From an uncultured Lachnospiraceae bacterium (GTDB lineage: Bacteria; Bacillota; Clostridia; Lachnospirales; Lachnospiraceae), in the NCBI GenBank assembly GCA_949840915.1, contig CATKXY010000003.1, positions 62,001 to 126,000 of the forward strand: a stretch of 64,000 nt of DNA, written 5' to 3'. This document shows, one piece after another, positions 53,794 through 61,767 of this stretch. The notes below the pieces were generated by a model, which did no database searches, was not told where the DNA came from, and was given only the letters and a program-made list of their open reading frames with translations. The first letter of the stretch is position 1. Every line of letters starts with the position of its first letter. The position numbers and the translations under genes are program-made.

Positions 53794-54768
53794 ATGGGCT
53801 TAAATATTGGGAATGTGATTCAACAACTGCGTCATCAACATGGGGTCGGACAGGGAGAATTGGCAGAAGCACTGGGCGTATCTGCACAGGCGGTGAGTAA
53901 ATGGGAAACGGGTAAGGCAAACCCGGATTTGTTTTTACTGCCTGGATTAGCAGATTATTTTGGCGTTTCCATCGACAGCTTATTCGGAGGCGTTCAGGAT
54001 GCGCAGGAACTTCCTAGGAAAGCCGCAGAGCAGTTGGAGGTCAATAATCATGGTTGGACTGAGCTTACTAAGAGCGATTGGAGAGGAACTTTTTTGCCAA
54101 ATTACGGGCCCTACACGCCCACCGAGGATCAACTGCATTTATTGGGGGATGTACGTGGCAAGGTAGTGCTGGAAATCGGCTGTGGATGTGGGGAGTCTTT
54201 GTCATGGATGAAGGAGCAGGGGGCTGGAGAATTGTGGGGATTGGATATTTCCGGTGATCGCATTGCGAAAGCGGAAAAACTGTTGGCTGATTCTGATTGG
54301 AGCGGGAAACTATTCGTTTCACCCATGGAACTAGATCCAGGTATTCCACACCGCTATTTTGATTTGATATTCTCCATTTATGGGCTGGGGTGGACTACGG
54401 ATCCGGACAAGACAATGAAGCTTATTGGTGAATACCTCAAACCTGGCGGACGATTCATCTTCTCATGGGACAATCCATTGATGCATTGTTTAGATTCTTT
54501 GGATGGCCGTTACGTTCTCAGCCGTTCTTATGTGGATGAGAGGGTGATAGACTTTAAGAAGAAAAATGCCGGTATGCGGCTGCACAACTGGAAACTGTCA
54601 ACCTATCTGAATTGTCTTGCAAATCATGGCTTTCTCATTGAGCGGGTAGTAGAGGAATCTTCTTATGATCCGGAGGAAGCTGATATTTTCCGGGAAGGAA
54701 AATATTATTCGGCGGGGGTAGCGAGGCTGATCAGCAATGCAATTATCATTAGGGCCCGGAAACGGTGA
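53794..54768 (+). CDS. XRE-type HTH domain fused to a class I methyltransferase
   Basis: 324 residues from ATG 53794 (GAGGAG upstream). N-terminal HTH_3 (about 3-65; VGQGELAEALGVSAQAVSKWETGKANPD), a linker, then a SAM-dependent methyltransferase (about 95-300) with motif I VLEIGCGCGESL, acidic end of strand 2 LWGLDIS and a FDLIFSIYGLGW segment. Such fusions are found in Firmicutes islands; the methyl acceptor is unknown. The protein could sense SAM or a target and regulate transcription. It is the first gene inside the tRNA-Asn island and is intact. Confidence 0.85.
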   Translation: MGLNIGNVIQQLRHQHGVGQGELAEALGVSAQAVSKWETGKANPDLFLLPGLADYFGVSIDSLFGGVQDAQELPRKAAEQLEVNNHGWTELTKSDWRGTFLPNYGPYTPTEDQLHLLGDVRGKVVLEIGCGCGESLSWMKEQGAGELWGLDISGDRIAKAEKLLADSDWSGKLFVSPMELDPGIPHRYFDLIFSIYGLGWTTDPDKTMKLIGEYLKPGGRFIFSWDNPLMHCLDSLDGRYVLSRSYVDERVIDFKKKNAGMRLHNWKLSTYLNCLANHGFLIERVVEESSYDPEEADIFREGKYYSAGVARLISNAIIIRARKR

Positions 54769-54985
54769 CCTGTATGACATTTGATAAATGATTTAATGGA
54801 GCTGTGTGTTTGTGTGGCGATTTGTACTTTTGCTTGGATAAAGTGGATATACGGACCATTTGATCCCTTTCCTGCCCTGTTTGGGGTGATGTGGCGGAAA
54901 CAGCTCCAACCCTTCCGCAGATGGCAAGGCAGCCCCAAATGGGGGAACCTCAGGGGTGATTGGTAAGGGTCGGAATGTGTGCAGA
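54769..54985. other. Non-coding or relic stretch in the island
   Basis: No convincing gene. A 61-codon open frame at 54781 has no ribosome binding site and an unusual Trp-rich composition. Nothing else recognised. Confidence 0.4.
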
Positions 54986-55231
54986 TTAAAGGGCGGGTGG
55001 CATGGATGAGAAGTCGCTATAATTGCACCCCGATATTTTCTGAAGGGTAATCAATTGTGTGGTGGTAGGATTGCAAGTCCCCTGTTGAATCTTGCTGAGT
55101 GTACTTGTGCTGATGGGGATGTCTTTCAGCTGCAGCTTTGCCGCCATATCTATGTTCCGCATTAGTTTCTGCTTACGCAGGCGGTGTATGTTAAAGCCGA
55201 TGATGGGAGAGCCGCCCTGTTTGTTATAAAG
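54986..55231 (-). pseudogene. Relic of an XRE-like HTH regulator
   Basis: Read on the minus strand, 81 codons encode an HTH regulator: IGFNIHRLRKQKLMRNIDMAAKLQLKD, PISTSTLSKIQQGTCNPT and TTQLITLQKISGCNYSDF, a pattern seen in small mobile-element regulators. A stop codon (55234-55232) precedes the domain, and no ATG, GTG or TTG lies before its first helix, so the start is lost. An internal ATG at 55162 would cut into the domain. Confidence 0.55.
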
Positions 55232-55331
55232 TCAAAGCGGCACAATATATAATTGTGATTTGGTTAATTGTATGATATGATTTTGGTGCGGTTAATAGAA
55301 ACAAATCGGGATTGTAGAGGTGAGATAGAAT

Positions 55332-55864
55332 ATGCTTGCTATTAATGCAACAGTAAATCGGGCAAATACCACTGACAGAATGGAAAAGCTAAAGGAGCAA
55401 GATGTATGTATGGACATCGGATATGAGACCCCGGATATGAAATTTTCCCTGCGGTCGGCAGTTTTGATTAAAAAAACACTCATGTTTTGCTTGTAAAGAG
55501 TGATTGCCATCATTGTTTTTATACTGTCGGCGGAGGGATACGGGAAAATGAAACTTCGGAAAGCGCGGTTATCAGGGAGTGTTATGAGGAAACGGTGTAT
55601 CATTTTGAAATTGATAGATTAGTTTTTATTGAAGAGCGTTTTTTCAGTGTTGACAATGCTAATCATCGGGAAATTGTGTTTTTCTATTTAATGAGGGAAG
55701 CAGACATAAGGATAGTCAGTGGTATCAGTACAAATCAGAATAGTGAACATTTGTATTGGATACCTCTGGAACGACTGAAACATATTGACCTTGTTCCTAA
55801 ATTTTTAAAAACTTCATTAGGAAATATCTCAAGCGATATTACAAACATTTTGTCATATGAATAA
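55332..55864 (+). pseudogene. NUDIX hydrolase gene with a frameshift in an A7 run
   Basis: The first frame (from 55332) gives an N-terminal part ending MKFSLRSAVLIKK and then stops (TLMFCL*). One extra A in the run at 55470-55476 would join it to the second frame: KNTHVLLVKSDCHHCFYTVGGGIRENETSESAVIRECYEET, which holds the NUDIX box (GG-x5-E-x7-RE-x2-EE type), and runs on to LSYE at 55864. The second frame alone (from 55487) lacks the first strands. Could be a true mutation or a read error. Confidence 0.65.
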
Positions 55865-55949
55865 TCGTGATATGGCTATTTTAGTCGGAATTATCTCATT
55901 TTTTTCACTTTATAATATATACTAAATTTTCATCACGTTGAATTTTTTG

Positions 55950-55984
55950 TTGCAGAGTGGACATAATTATGCTATAATTATGTC
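55950..55984 (+). promoter_or_regulatory. Toxin-antitoxin promoter with perfect palindromic operator
   Basis: TTGCAG (55950-55955), 17-base spacer, TATAAT (55973-55978). An 11-bp perfect inverted repeat GACATAATTAT / ATAATTATGTC with a 3-base centre (55960-55984) covers the -10 and start site, the expected site for the antitoxin and toxin-antitoxin complex. Confidence 0.75.
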
Positions 55985-56004
55985 AAAGAGAGGAGTGAAG
56001 CATT

Positions 56005-56268
56005 ATGCCACTTATTATGCCTATTAAGGATTTACGTAACACAACCGAGATTTCAAATATCGCACACAAGGAACAGGAGCCTATTTTTATTACCAAAAAC
56101 GGATATAGTGACCTGGTTGTAATGAGTAGTGAATTGTATGATAAATTTGCAAGAATGAACCGCATTGACCAAGCTATTTTCGATTCCGAGCAGGAAATTG
56201 TTAACGGAGCAGAAACAGTTGACGCAGAGATAGTTTTTGCCGAATTGGAGAAAAAACATTTTGGATAA
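56005..56268 (+). CDS. Phd/YefM-family antitoxin
   Basis: 87 residues. N-terminal DNA-binding Phd fold: LIMPIKDLRNTTEISNIAHKEQEPIFITKNGYSDLVVMS is the standard opening; the C-terminal acidic tail (FDSEQEIVNGAETVDAEIVFAELEKKHFG) should neutralise the toxin. GAGGAG precedes the ATG. The operator palindrome is 20 bases upstream. It overlaps the toxin gene by 8 bases. Confidence 0.92.
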   Translation: MPLIMPIKDLRNTTEISNIAHKEQEPIFITKNGYSDLVVMSSELYDKFARMNRIDQAIFDSEQEIVNGAETVDAEIVFAELEKKHFG

Positions 56269-56563
56269 ATACAAGGTAAAGTTTAACCCTAGAGCTATCC
56301 GTGAATTAGATCACATATACGAATATATTGCAAATGAGAAATTGGCTCCTGAAAATGCCAAAGGACAAGTTGACCGTATTAAGAAAGCGGTTTTAAGTTT
56401 GGACACCTTTCCACAGTCCCACCAAGAGCGTAACGAGGGCAGATATGCCGGAAAGGGTTACAGACAGTTGCTGGTTGATAACTATATCGCCATTTTCCGT
56501 ATTGATGAGTTACAAAAAACTGTCTATGTGGTGACCATACAGTATCAAGGACGGAGTCTATAA
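56261..56563 (+). CDS. RelE/ParE-family toxin
   Basis: 100 residues from TTG 56261, inside the end of the antitoxin gene (8-base overlap, so coupled translation), with a GGAG about 10 bases before. The RelE/ParE pattern is clear: KYKVKFNPRAIRELDHIYEYIANE, VLSLDTFPQSH, GKGYRQLLVDNYIAIFRID and a final VVTIQYQGRSL. It probably cleaves mRNA at the ribosome (RelE type) or blocks gyrase (ParE type); the sequence does not decide. Intact pair within a decayed island. Confidence 0.9.
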   Translation: MDKYKVKFNPRAIRELDHIYEYIANEKLAPENAKGQVDRIKKAVLSLDTFPQSHQERNEGRYAGKGYRQLLVDNYIAIFRIDELQKTVYVVTIQYQGRSL

Positions 56564-56602
56564 GAAAGCATATTTCAGCTAGAGTAAGAAAGGATTTATA
56601 TA

Positions 56603-56755
56603 ATGACAATCCGCCAAATGACCATTTCTGACATTAAAGATGTGGTGCCATTATATGTATCCTATTATAACGAGTACGAAAACGGAAGAAGACAGGAGGG
56701 CAGTGGACTTAACATTCTGCAAAACATTTTCCGGTTGCATATCATACAACGGTAG
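56603..56755 (+). pseudogene. Truncated GNAT acetyltransferase
   Basis: 50 codons. The first 27 residues (MTIRQMTISDIKDVVPLYVSYYNEYE) are a typical GNAT N-terminus; after that the sequence departs and the frame ends in the tRNA-derived repeat. The island boundary cut off the rest of the gene. Confidence 0.6.
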
Positions 56756-56807
56756 AGCACTCGGCTGTTAACCGAGTTGTTGCAGGTTCGAGCCCTGCTC
56801 GGGGAGC
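56751..56807 (+). repeat. attR-like 57-bp copy of the tRNA-Asn 3' part
   Basis: Identical to 53488-53544: end of D arm, anticodon arm, TPsiC arm and 3' acceptor. It lacks the 5' acceptor strand, so it is not a functional tRNA. Confidence 0.9.
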
Positions 56808-57338
56808 GAAAGCTGCCATAGAAGCGGCGGCTAAAAAGTCCGTAAACATCAAGGGTTGCGGTGATAAGGAAGTAATTTCAGATTAGGCGGTATAGCCCCG
56901 ATTACAAGGGCTGTACCGTCTTTTCGAGTTCCTATGCGCCTTGTCCTTTCGGTGGTATGGCAGAGCGGAAATCGAGCTACTGTGCTTAATCAACTGGGAG
57001 AGCTTCGAGGACAACAAAAGGTTTTTGTGCTCCTGTGTGGAGAAAGAGGAAAACTCTGTGGTGAGAAGGTTTTTGCAAAAGGACCAATCCCATCTTGACC
57101 GGATACAGGTGCAGGAGGTGTTCCCCTGTCTGTCTCTCATTAAGAAGTCCTTAAATGAGCAGGGATTTTTCGTAAAGAGGGCGGACCGGGGGGAACATCA
57201 AGCGCATTCTTGCAGTGTATTATGAGCAGAATGTGACTACGGAACGGTTTGAAGGAAATAGGACAGCATCTGTTTTATCCTACCCTTTTTGAGTATTTTA
57301 TGGTATGATAGCAGTGTGCTTGAAAGGACGGTGGCAAG
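56808..57338. other. Relic region beyond the second tRNA-Asn repeat
   Basis: Right after the repeat an open tail of 25 codons (KAAIEAAAKKSVNIKGCGDK...) stops at 56885, probably the end of a lost gene. A hairpin (cggtatagccc / gggctgtaccg, about 56887-56919, then tctttt) looks like its terminator. From 56930 to 57280 two overlapping frames (one of 94 codons from 56941) look partly coding but match no family I know. Likely debris of earlier insertions. Confidence 0.4.
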
Positions 57339-58118
57339 GTGGAGATACTTAAAAAAATAAATATTTTCCAAAAAGAGATTAACGCACTGCGCCCGATGGA
57401 GGGCGAAATGCTGGCACAAATACAGGATTATTACCGGGTGGGGCTGACATGGACATCCAACGCGCTGGAGGGTAACTCCCTGACGGAGAGTGAGACAAAG
57501 GTACTTCTGGAGGACGGCCTGACGGTGGGAGGGAAGCCGCTGCGGGATGTGTTCGAGGCGGTGGATCATGCGAAAGCATATGATTTTATGTTTTCCGTGT
57601 TCAAGGAACGGCGCATTGACGAGCAGACGGTGCTGAAGATGCATGGACTGTTTTATCAGAATATTGAGCCGGAGTATGCCGGGCGCTACCGGGATGTTCG
57701 TGTGCTCATCACCGGGTCACAGTATCCCGTGGCAATCCCGGAGAAGGTACAGAAGGAGATGGATGGGCTGTTTGAGTGGGTGAGGAAGGAGGGGGACAGG
57801 TACCATCCCGTGGAATTTGCCGCCCAGCTCCACAAGCGGCTTGTGTTCATCCACCCGTTCAAAGACGGAAACGGCAGGGTGGCAAGGCTTTTGATGAACT
57901 TGGCGCTGATTCAGGACGGATATCTGCCTGCGGTGATACCGCCCATCCTGCGGGAGGATTATGTTGTCTCGTTGGAGCGGGCACACAGGGATGACGGGGA
58001 TTTCATGGAATTCATTGCGGAGCGGGAGTATGAGTCCCAGAAAGAGATGCTGCGGCTGTTCCAGATTCCTTTCCCCAATGAGGGGCAGGAAAGTGTCCCA
58101 TCTTCCACATTGCAGTAA
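57339..58118 (+). CDS. Fic domain protein (probable AMP-transferase)
   Basis: 259 residues from GTG 57339. Fic core motif HPFKDGNGR (catalytic His, about 170-178) with RVARLLMNLALIQDGY after it. The N-terminal segment TSNALEGN (about 35-42) is the inhibitory S-x3-E-[G/N] motif, which makes this a class II, self-inhibited Fic protein. Such enzymes transfer AMP to their targets; Glu of the inhibitory motif blocks the ATP site. It could be a toxin-like or housekeeping regulator. Intact despite the relic surroundings. Confidence 0.88.
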   Translation: MEILKKINIFQKEINALRPMEGEMLAQIQDYYRVGLTWTSNALEGNSLTESETKVLLEDGLTVGGKPLRDVFEAVDHAKAYDFMFSVFKERRIDEQTVLKMHGLFYQNIEPEYAGRYRDVRVLITGSQYPVAIPEKVQKEMDGLFEWVRKEGDRYHPVEFAAQLHKRLVFIHPFKDGNGRVARLLMNLALIQDGYLPAVIPPILREDYVVSLERAHRDDGDFMEFIAEREYESQKEMLRLFQIPFPNEGQESVPSSTLQ

Positions 58119-58513
58119 GACTATAAACAGAAGAAAGAAATGACGAGACGGCAAAGCGCCGGATGCAGAGATGTATCCGGTGCTTTTAGTACCATATAAG
58201 TGTCAGAGATAAAGCATATCAAGGGATAAGGCAGTTATGCGGAAACGACACGCTTGTTGCCGACTTCCCCGATGCATACAAGCTGACAGCGCAGGACGAG
58301 GTATCTAAGACCTATTCCTTTCCAAAGTCTTTTGTCAGCTACCGTAAGCCGAGGGTAATCAGTACCGAGCAGAGGGAACGTGCAAGGCAGATGATGATTG
58401 CTAATAACAGGACAAAGGGAGATGAAGCAAAATTTAATGGAATTATGTATGTGTTTGTGGTAAGATAATAACATTGAACCTTTGACAGATTGATATTTCA
58501 TGAGGTGAAGATA
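58119..58513 (+). pseudogene. Relic coding fragment between the Fic and membrane genes
   Basis: From about 58195 to 58467 one frame reads QGIRQLCGNDTLVADF, then DEVSKTYSFPKSFVSYRKPR and STEQRERARQMM, coding-like but without a start. It resembles the end of a mobile-element protein; I cannot name the family. The bases before 58195 hold no clear gene. Confidence 0.35.
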
Positions 58514-59185
58514 ATGGAGAGAGATATAAAATGGACAAACTATTTATGGCTGAGTTTGCTTTCATTCGGGGCATTTATGCTTGAATTTTTTTCAATATTT
58601 GTAATCGAATCGGTGTTTCTAAATGTAGATATCTGGAATTATACAGCAAACCAAAGAAGCATTCACCATATCATAATGGTTTTTATGTGGGCAGTTGTTA
58701 TTGCAATGCTACTATTTTTTTCTCAGAAATGCTTCAATTTTCCATCTGGCAGAAATAAAGAGGAAAAAATCTCTTTGAAAAATTGGCTAATAACATTTGC
58801 TTGCTTAATTGGTTGTAAAATTTTGACTTTTATTGATTGGCATACTCTAAAAATAATTGGTGAAGCTCAAAATAAAAATACATATCAATTCCTCACACAA
58901 TATTTATACTATATATTTGAAGTAATGCTTGTTATTCTAATCATAATATATGGGCAAAAAGCTATTGAAACCTTGTTGAAAAAAGAAAGTCCAATTCCTT
59001 TTGGCGGTATTATATTGGCTATGACATGGGGAGCGTTTCATTTCGTATCAAGAGGAGTAGGACTTGAAATATGGAACGGAATTTCTACTATGATATTTTC
59101 TGTTCTTAGCGGTGTAATGTATTTAAGATTAAACAGGAAATGCTTGTATAGCTATCTTTTCATCGTTATAGGTTATTTGCTATAA
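58514..59185 (+). CDS. AT-rich multi-spanning membrane protein, unknown
   Basis: 223 residues from ATG 58514 with a GAGGTGAAG site. About six hydrophobic segments; the C-terminal block TWGAFHFVSRGVGLEIWNGISTMIFSVLSGVMYL has a faint CPBP-protease flavour (a single polar helix with His), but the usual EExxR motif is absent. Base composition is much more AT-rich than the flanks, a sign of transfer. Function not recognised. Confidence 0.6.
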   Translation: MERDIKWTNYLWLSLLSFGAFMLEFFSIFVIESVFLNVDIWNYTANQRSIHHIIMVFMWAVVIAMLLFFSQKCFNFPSGRNKEEKISLKNWLITFACLIGCKILTFIDWHTLKIIGEAQNKNTYQFLTQYLYYIFEVMLVILIIIYGQKAIETLLKKESPIPFGGIILAMTWGAFHFVSRGVGLEIWNGISTMIFSVLSGVMYLRLNRKCLYSYLFIVIGYLL

Positions 59186-59341
59186 CTTCCTGTTTGTTGT
59201 AAAAAATCAAGACAAAAAAATGATATGAAAACTGAATATTGTTTACCTTTTGGTAGCGATTTATTTTAATAGTAAACCAGCTGCCTTTTTATTTTCAAAA
59301 CCTATCAACACAGCACAGAAAGAATGAGGTATCAAAAATGA

Positions 59342-59548
59342 TTGAGAGCAACAGGATACCGCTTAGAAAAAAGAATCGAAGAAGAATTGCCGGTTCTTTT
59401 GCATGCGGAAACAATCTTAAGTAGAAGTCGGAATGATGACGCTGCACACAAATATTATCTGCTTACAGTAAAGTTTGGGATAAAAACTTATCGGACGTAT
59501 CTGGAATGGTGTAAGGAAGCAAAAAAACTTTCAGCCGGAGGACAATAG
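59342..59548 (+). CDS. Small hypothetical protein or fragment
   Basis: 68 codons from TTG 59342: RATGYRLEKRIEEELPVLLH and TVKFGIKTYRTYLEWCKEAKK. Helical and charged, no ribosome binding site, and a stop codon directly before the TTG. It may be the tail of a decayed gene. The bases 59186-59341 are AT-rich with no gene. Confidence 0.3.
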   Translation: MRATGYRLEKRIEEELPVLLHAETILSRSRNDDAAHKYYLLTVKFGIKTYRTYLEWCKEAKKLSAGGQ

Positions 59549-59549
59549 T

Positions 59550-60029
59550 ATGTTTGGAAATTTTGGTTTTTCATATGTAGGCTTGCTTTTTTTATTGATG
59601 CTGTTTATTCCCAATATGATATGGCTGCATGGAAAGCCGCAGGGATATACATGTAATAAAGAAAATAAAATCCTGCTATTTTTTGAAAGATCGGGTGAAG
59701 CATTGACCTGTTGCTGTTCCTTGGTGTTTTCTGATTTTAATATACATAAGTGGTCACTTTGGTCTTTATGGCTGATTGCGGCTTTCATGTTAATGATACT
59801 GTATGAAGTATGGTGGGTACGCTACTTTCGGAGCAAGCGCAAGTTATCAGACTTTTACAGCAGCTTTTTAGGAATACCCCTTGCCGGTGCAACTCTGCCG
59901 GTTATTGCGTTTTTTATGTTGGGAATCTATGGAAAAGTTGTATATATGTTAATAGCGGCATCTATTTTAGGCATCGGGCATATCGGCATACATATTCAAC
60001 ATAAAAACAGTATTGATATTGAGGATTAG
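59550..60029 (+). CDS. Conserved hypothetical membrane protein
   Basis: 159 residues, four to five hydrophobic segments (about 8-25, 50-62, 70-90, 105-125, 128-148). Blocks IPNMIWLHGKPQGY, SLWLIAAFMLMILYEVWWVRYF and FLGIPLAGATLPVIAFFMLGIYGK belong to an uncharacterised Firmicutes membrane family that I recognise only by general look. CCGGAGGACA precedes the ATG. AT-rich like the preceding genes. Function unknown. Confidence 0.6.
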   Translation: MFGNFGFSYVGLLFLLMLFIPNMIWLHGKPQGYTCNKENKILLFFERSGEALTCCCSLVFSDFNIHKWSLWSLWLIAAFMLMILYEVWWVRYFRSKRKLSDFYSSFLGIPLAGATLPVIAFFMLGIYGKVVYMLIAASILGIGHIGIHIQHKNSIDIED

Positions 60030-60044
60030 GATTTCATTTTCTTC

Positions 60045-60073
60045 TTGACAGAAGACATATTTTCCGTTATTTT
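60045..60073 (+). promoter_or_regulatory. Possible promoter of the alpha-glucosidase gene
   Basis: TTGACA (60045-60050), 17-base spacer, TATTTT (60068-60073). Confidence 0.45.
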
Positions 60074-60101
60074 ACAATCAATAAAACAGGAGGGAAACAA
60101 T

Positions 60102-61763
60102 ATGGAGAATGAGAAGCGCGCATGGTGGAAGGAAGCGGTAGTTTATCAGATCTACCCCAAAAGTTTTATGGACAGCAACGGAGACGGGATTGGAGATATC
60201 AGGGGGATTATCGACAAGCTGGATTATCTTAAGGAGCTGGGGATCGACGTGATCTGGCTGTCCCCCGTGTATCAGTCGCCCAATGCGGACAACGGATATG
60301 ATATTTCCGACTATCGGGCGATCCAGAGAGAGTTCGGCAGTATGGATGATTTTGATGAGATGCTGGATAAGGCTCACAAAATGGGCATTCGGATCATCAT
60401 GGATCTGGTGGTGAACCACACATCGGATGAGCATGCATGGTTTGTGGAGAGCAGGAAGACAAAGGAGAATCCCTACAGGGACTATTATATATGGAAGGAG
60501 GGGAGAGAGGGCTGTCCGCCCAACAACTGGGGCGCCGTCTTTGGAGGCTCCGCATGGGAGTATGACAGGGAGACAGATATGTATTATCTCCACTCTTTTC
60601 ACAAAAAGCAGCCGGATCTTAATTGGGAGAATCAAGAGGTGCGGAATGCGGTCTACGACATGATGCGCTGGTGGTGTGACAAGGGGATCGACGGTTTCCG
60701 CATGGATGTGATCAGCATGATCTCCAAGGATCAGGGCTTTCCGGACGCGCCGGTTCGCGGCGGATTATATGGAGACAGCGGGGAGTTTACCATGAATGGT
60801 CCCAGAGTCCATGAGTTCTTAAAAGAGATGAACCGGGAGGTGCTGTCTAAATACGATATCATGACGGTGGGGGAGACCGCGGGAGTCACCATAGAGGAGG
60901 CAAAAAGATACGCGGGAGAGTCCGGGGAAGAGCTGAATATGGTCTTTCAGTTCGAGCATACCAGTCTGGGAGACGGCAGGTATGGAAAGTGGACTGACGC
61001 CCGGGTGAGCCTGTGTGATTTTAAGGATGTTATGGGCAAGTGGCAGACCGAGTTGGAGGGCAAAGCCTGGAACAGCCTTTTTCTGGGCAATCATGATCAG
61101 CCCCGTTCCGTTTCCCGGTTTGGGGACGACAGACCTGAGTTCCGGAAGACGTCTGCCAAAATGCTGGCTCTCTGCCTGCATTTTATGAAGGGCACGCCCT
61201 ATATCTATCAGGGAGAAGAGCTGGGTATGACGAATCCGTATTTTGACCGTCTGGAGGATTACAGGGATGTGGAGAGTATCCATGCCTATCAGGAGCTTAC
61301 GGAGGCGGGCCTGGTGTCGAAGGAGGATATGCTGCGTTTTCTCAAGCTCAGAAGCCGTGATAATGCAAGGACGCCCATGCAGTGGAATGGCGGGGACAAT
61401 GCCGGTTTCACGCAGGGGAAGCCATGGATAGACGTCAATCCCAATTACTTGCAGATCAATGCGGAGCAGGAGCGGAGAGATCCGGACTCGGTATTCCATT
61501 TTTACCAAAAGCTGATCCGTCTGAGGAAAGCAAACGAGATCATGGTCTATGGAGCCTATCGTGATCTGATTCCTCAGGATGAGAATATATTTGCCTATGA
61601 GCGGATTTATGGAGAAAAATGCGTCAGAGTGTTGTGTAATTTCACGGACCGGACAATTCCTTGTGAGCTGAAAAACTGCAAAGAGGGTAGTATTTTGATT
61701 CAAAACTACGGGGATACGGAGAGAGCGCTGCTTCCTTACGAGGCGGTCGCCTTTTGGATCTGA
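60102..61763 (+). CDS. GH13 alpha-glucosidase (oligo-1,6-glucosidase type)
   Basis: 553 residues from ATG 60102, preceded by AGGAGGG. GH13 subfamily-31 layout: WWKEAVVYQIYPKSFMDSNGDGIGD opening, DLVVNHTSDEH, GFRMDVISM (nucleophile Asp), GETAGVT (acid Glu) and LGNHDQPR (third Asp). Val after the nucleophile is what oligo-1,6-glucosidases have, where alpha-1,4-specific relatives tend to have Thr or Ala. No signal peptide: cytoplasmic cleavage of isomaltose-type or sucrose-type sugars. It converges on a LacI regulator, with a kinase gene beyond. Confidence 0.93.
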   Translation: MENEKRAWWKEAVVYQIYPKSFMDSNGDGIGDIRGIIDKLDYLKELGIDVIWLSPVYQSPNADNGYDISDYRAIQREFGSMDDFDEMLDKAHKMGIRIIMDLVVNHTSDEHAWFVESRKTKENPYRDYYIWKEGREGCPPNNWGAVFGGSAWEYDRETDMYYLHSFHKKQPDLNWENQEVRNAVYDMMRWWCDKGIDGFRMDVISMISKDQGFPDAPVRGGLYGDSGEFTMNGPRVHEFLKEMNREVLSKYDIMTVGETAGVTIEEAKRYAGESGEELNMVFQFEHTSLGDGRYGKWTDARVSLCDFKDVMGKWQTELEGKAWNSLFLGNHDQPRSVSRFGDDRPEFRKTSAKMLALCLHFMKGTPYIYQGEELGMTNPYFDRLEDYRDVESIHAYQELTEAGLVSKEDMLRFLKLRSRDNARTPMQWNGGDNAGFTQGKPWIDVNPNYLQINAEQERRDPDSVFHFYQKLIRLRKANEIMVYGAYRDLIPQDENIFAYERIYGEKCVRVLCNFTDRTIPCELKNCKEGSILIQNYGDTERALLPYEAVAFWI

Positions 61764-61767
61764 TAAA

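Larger units (their letters stand above)
53545..56750. mobile_element. Decayed genomic island bounded by tRNA-Asn repeats
   Basis: About 3.2 kb between the two 57-bp repeats. It carries an HTH-methyltransferase gene, an HTH pseudogene, a frameshifted NUDIX gene, a toxin-antitoxin pair and a truncated acetyltransferase gene. No integrase, relaxase or replication gene is left, and much of it is lower in G+C than the flanks. Integration into a tRNA 3' end that rebuilds the tRNA is the classic mark of tyrosine-recombinase elements. Confidence 0.7.

Noticed and set aside
54781..54966. 61-codon frame in the island
   Set aside because: No ribosome binding site, odd composition, no similarity recognised.
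56751..56807. Second tRNA-Asn gene
   Set aside because: Lacks the 5' acceptor strand and first half of the D arm, so it cannot fold; treated as an attachment-site copy.
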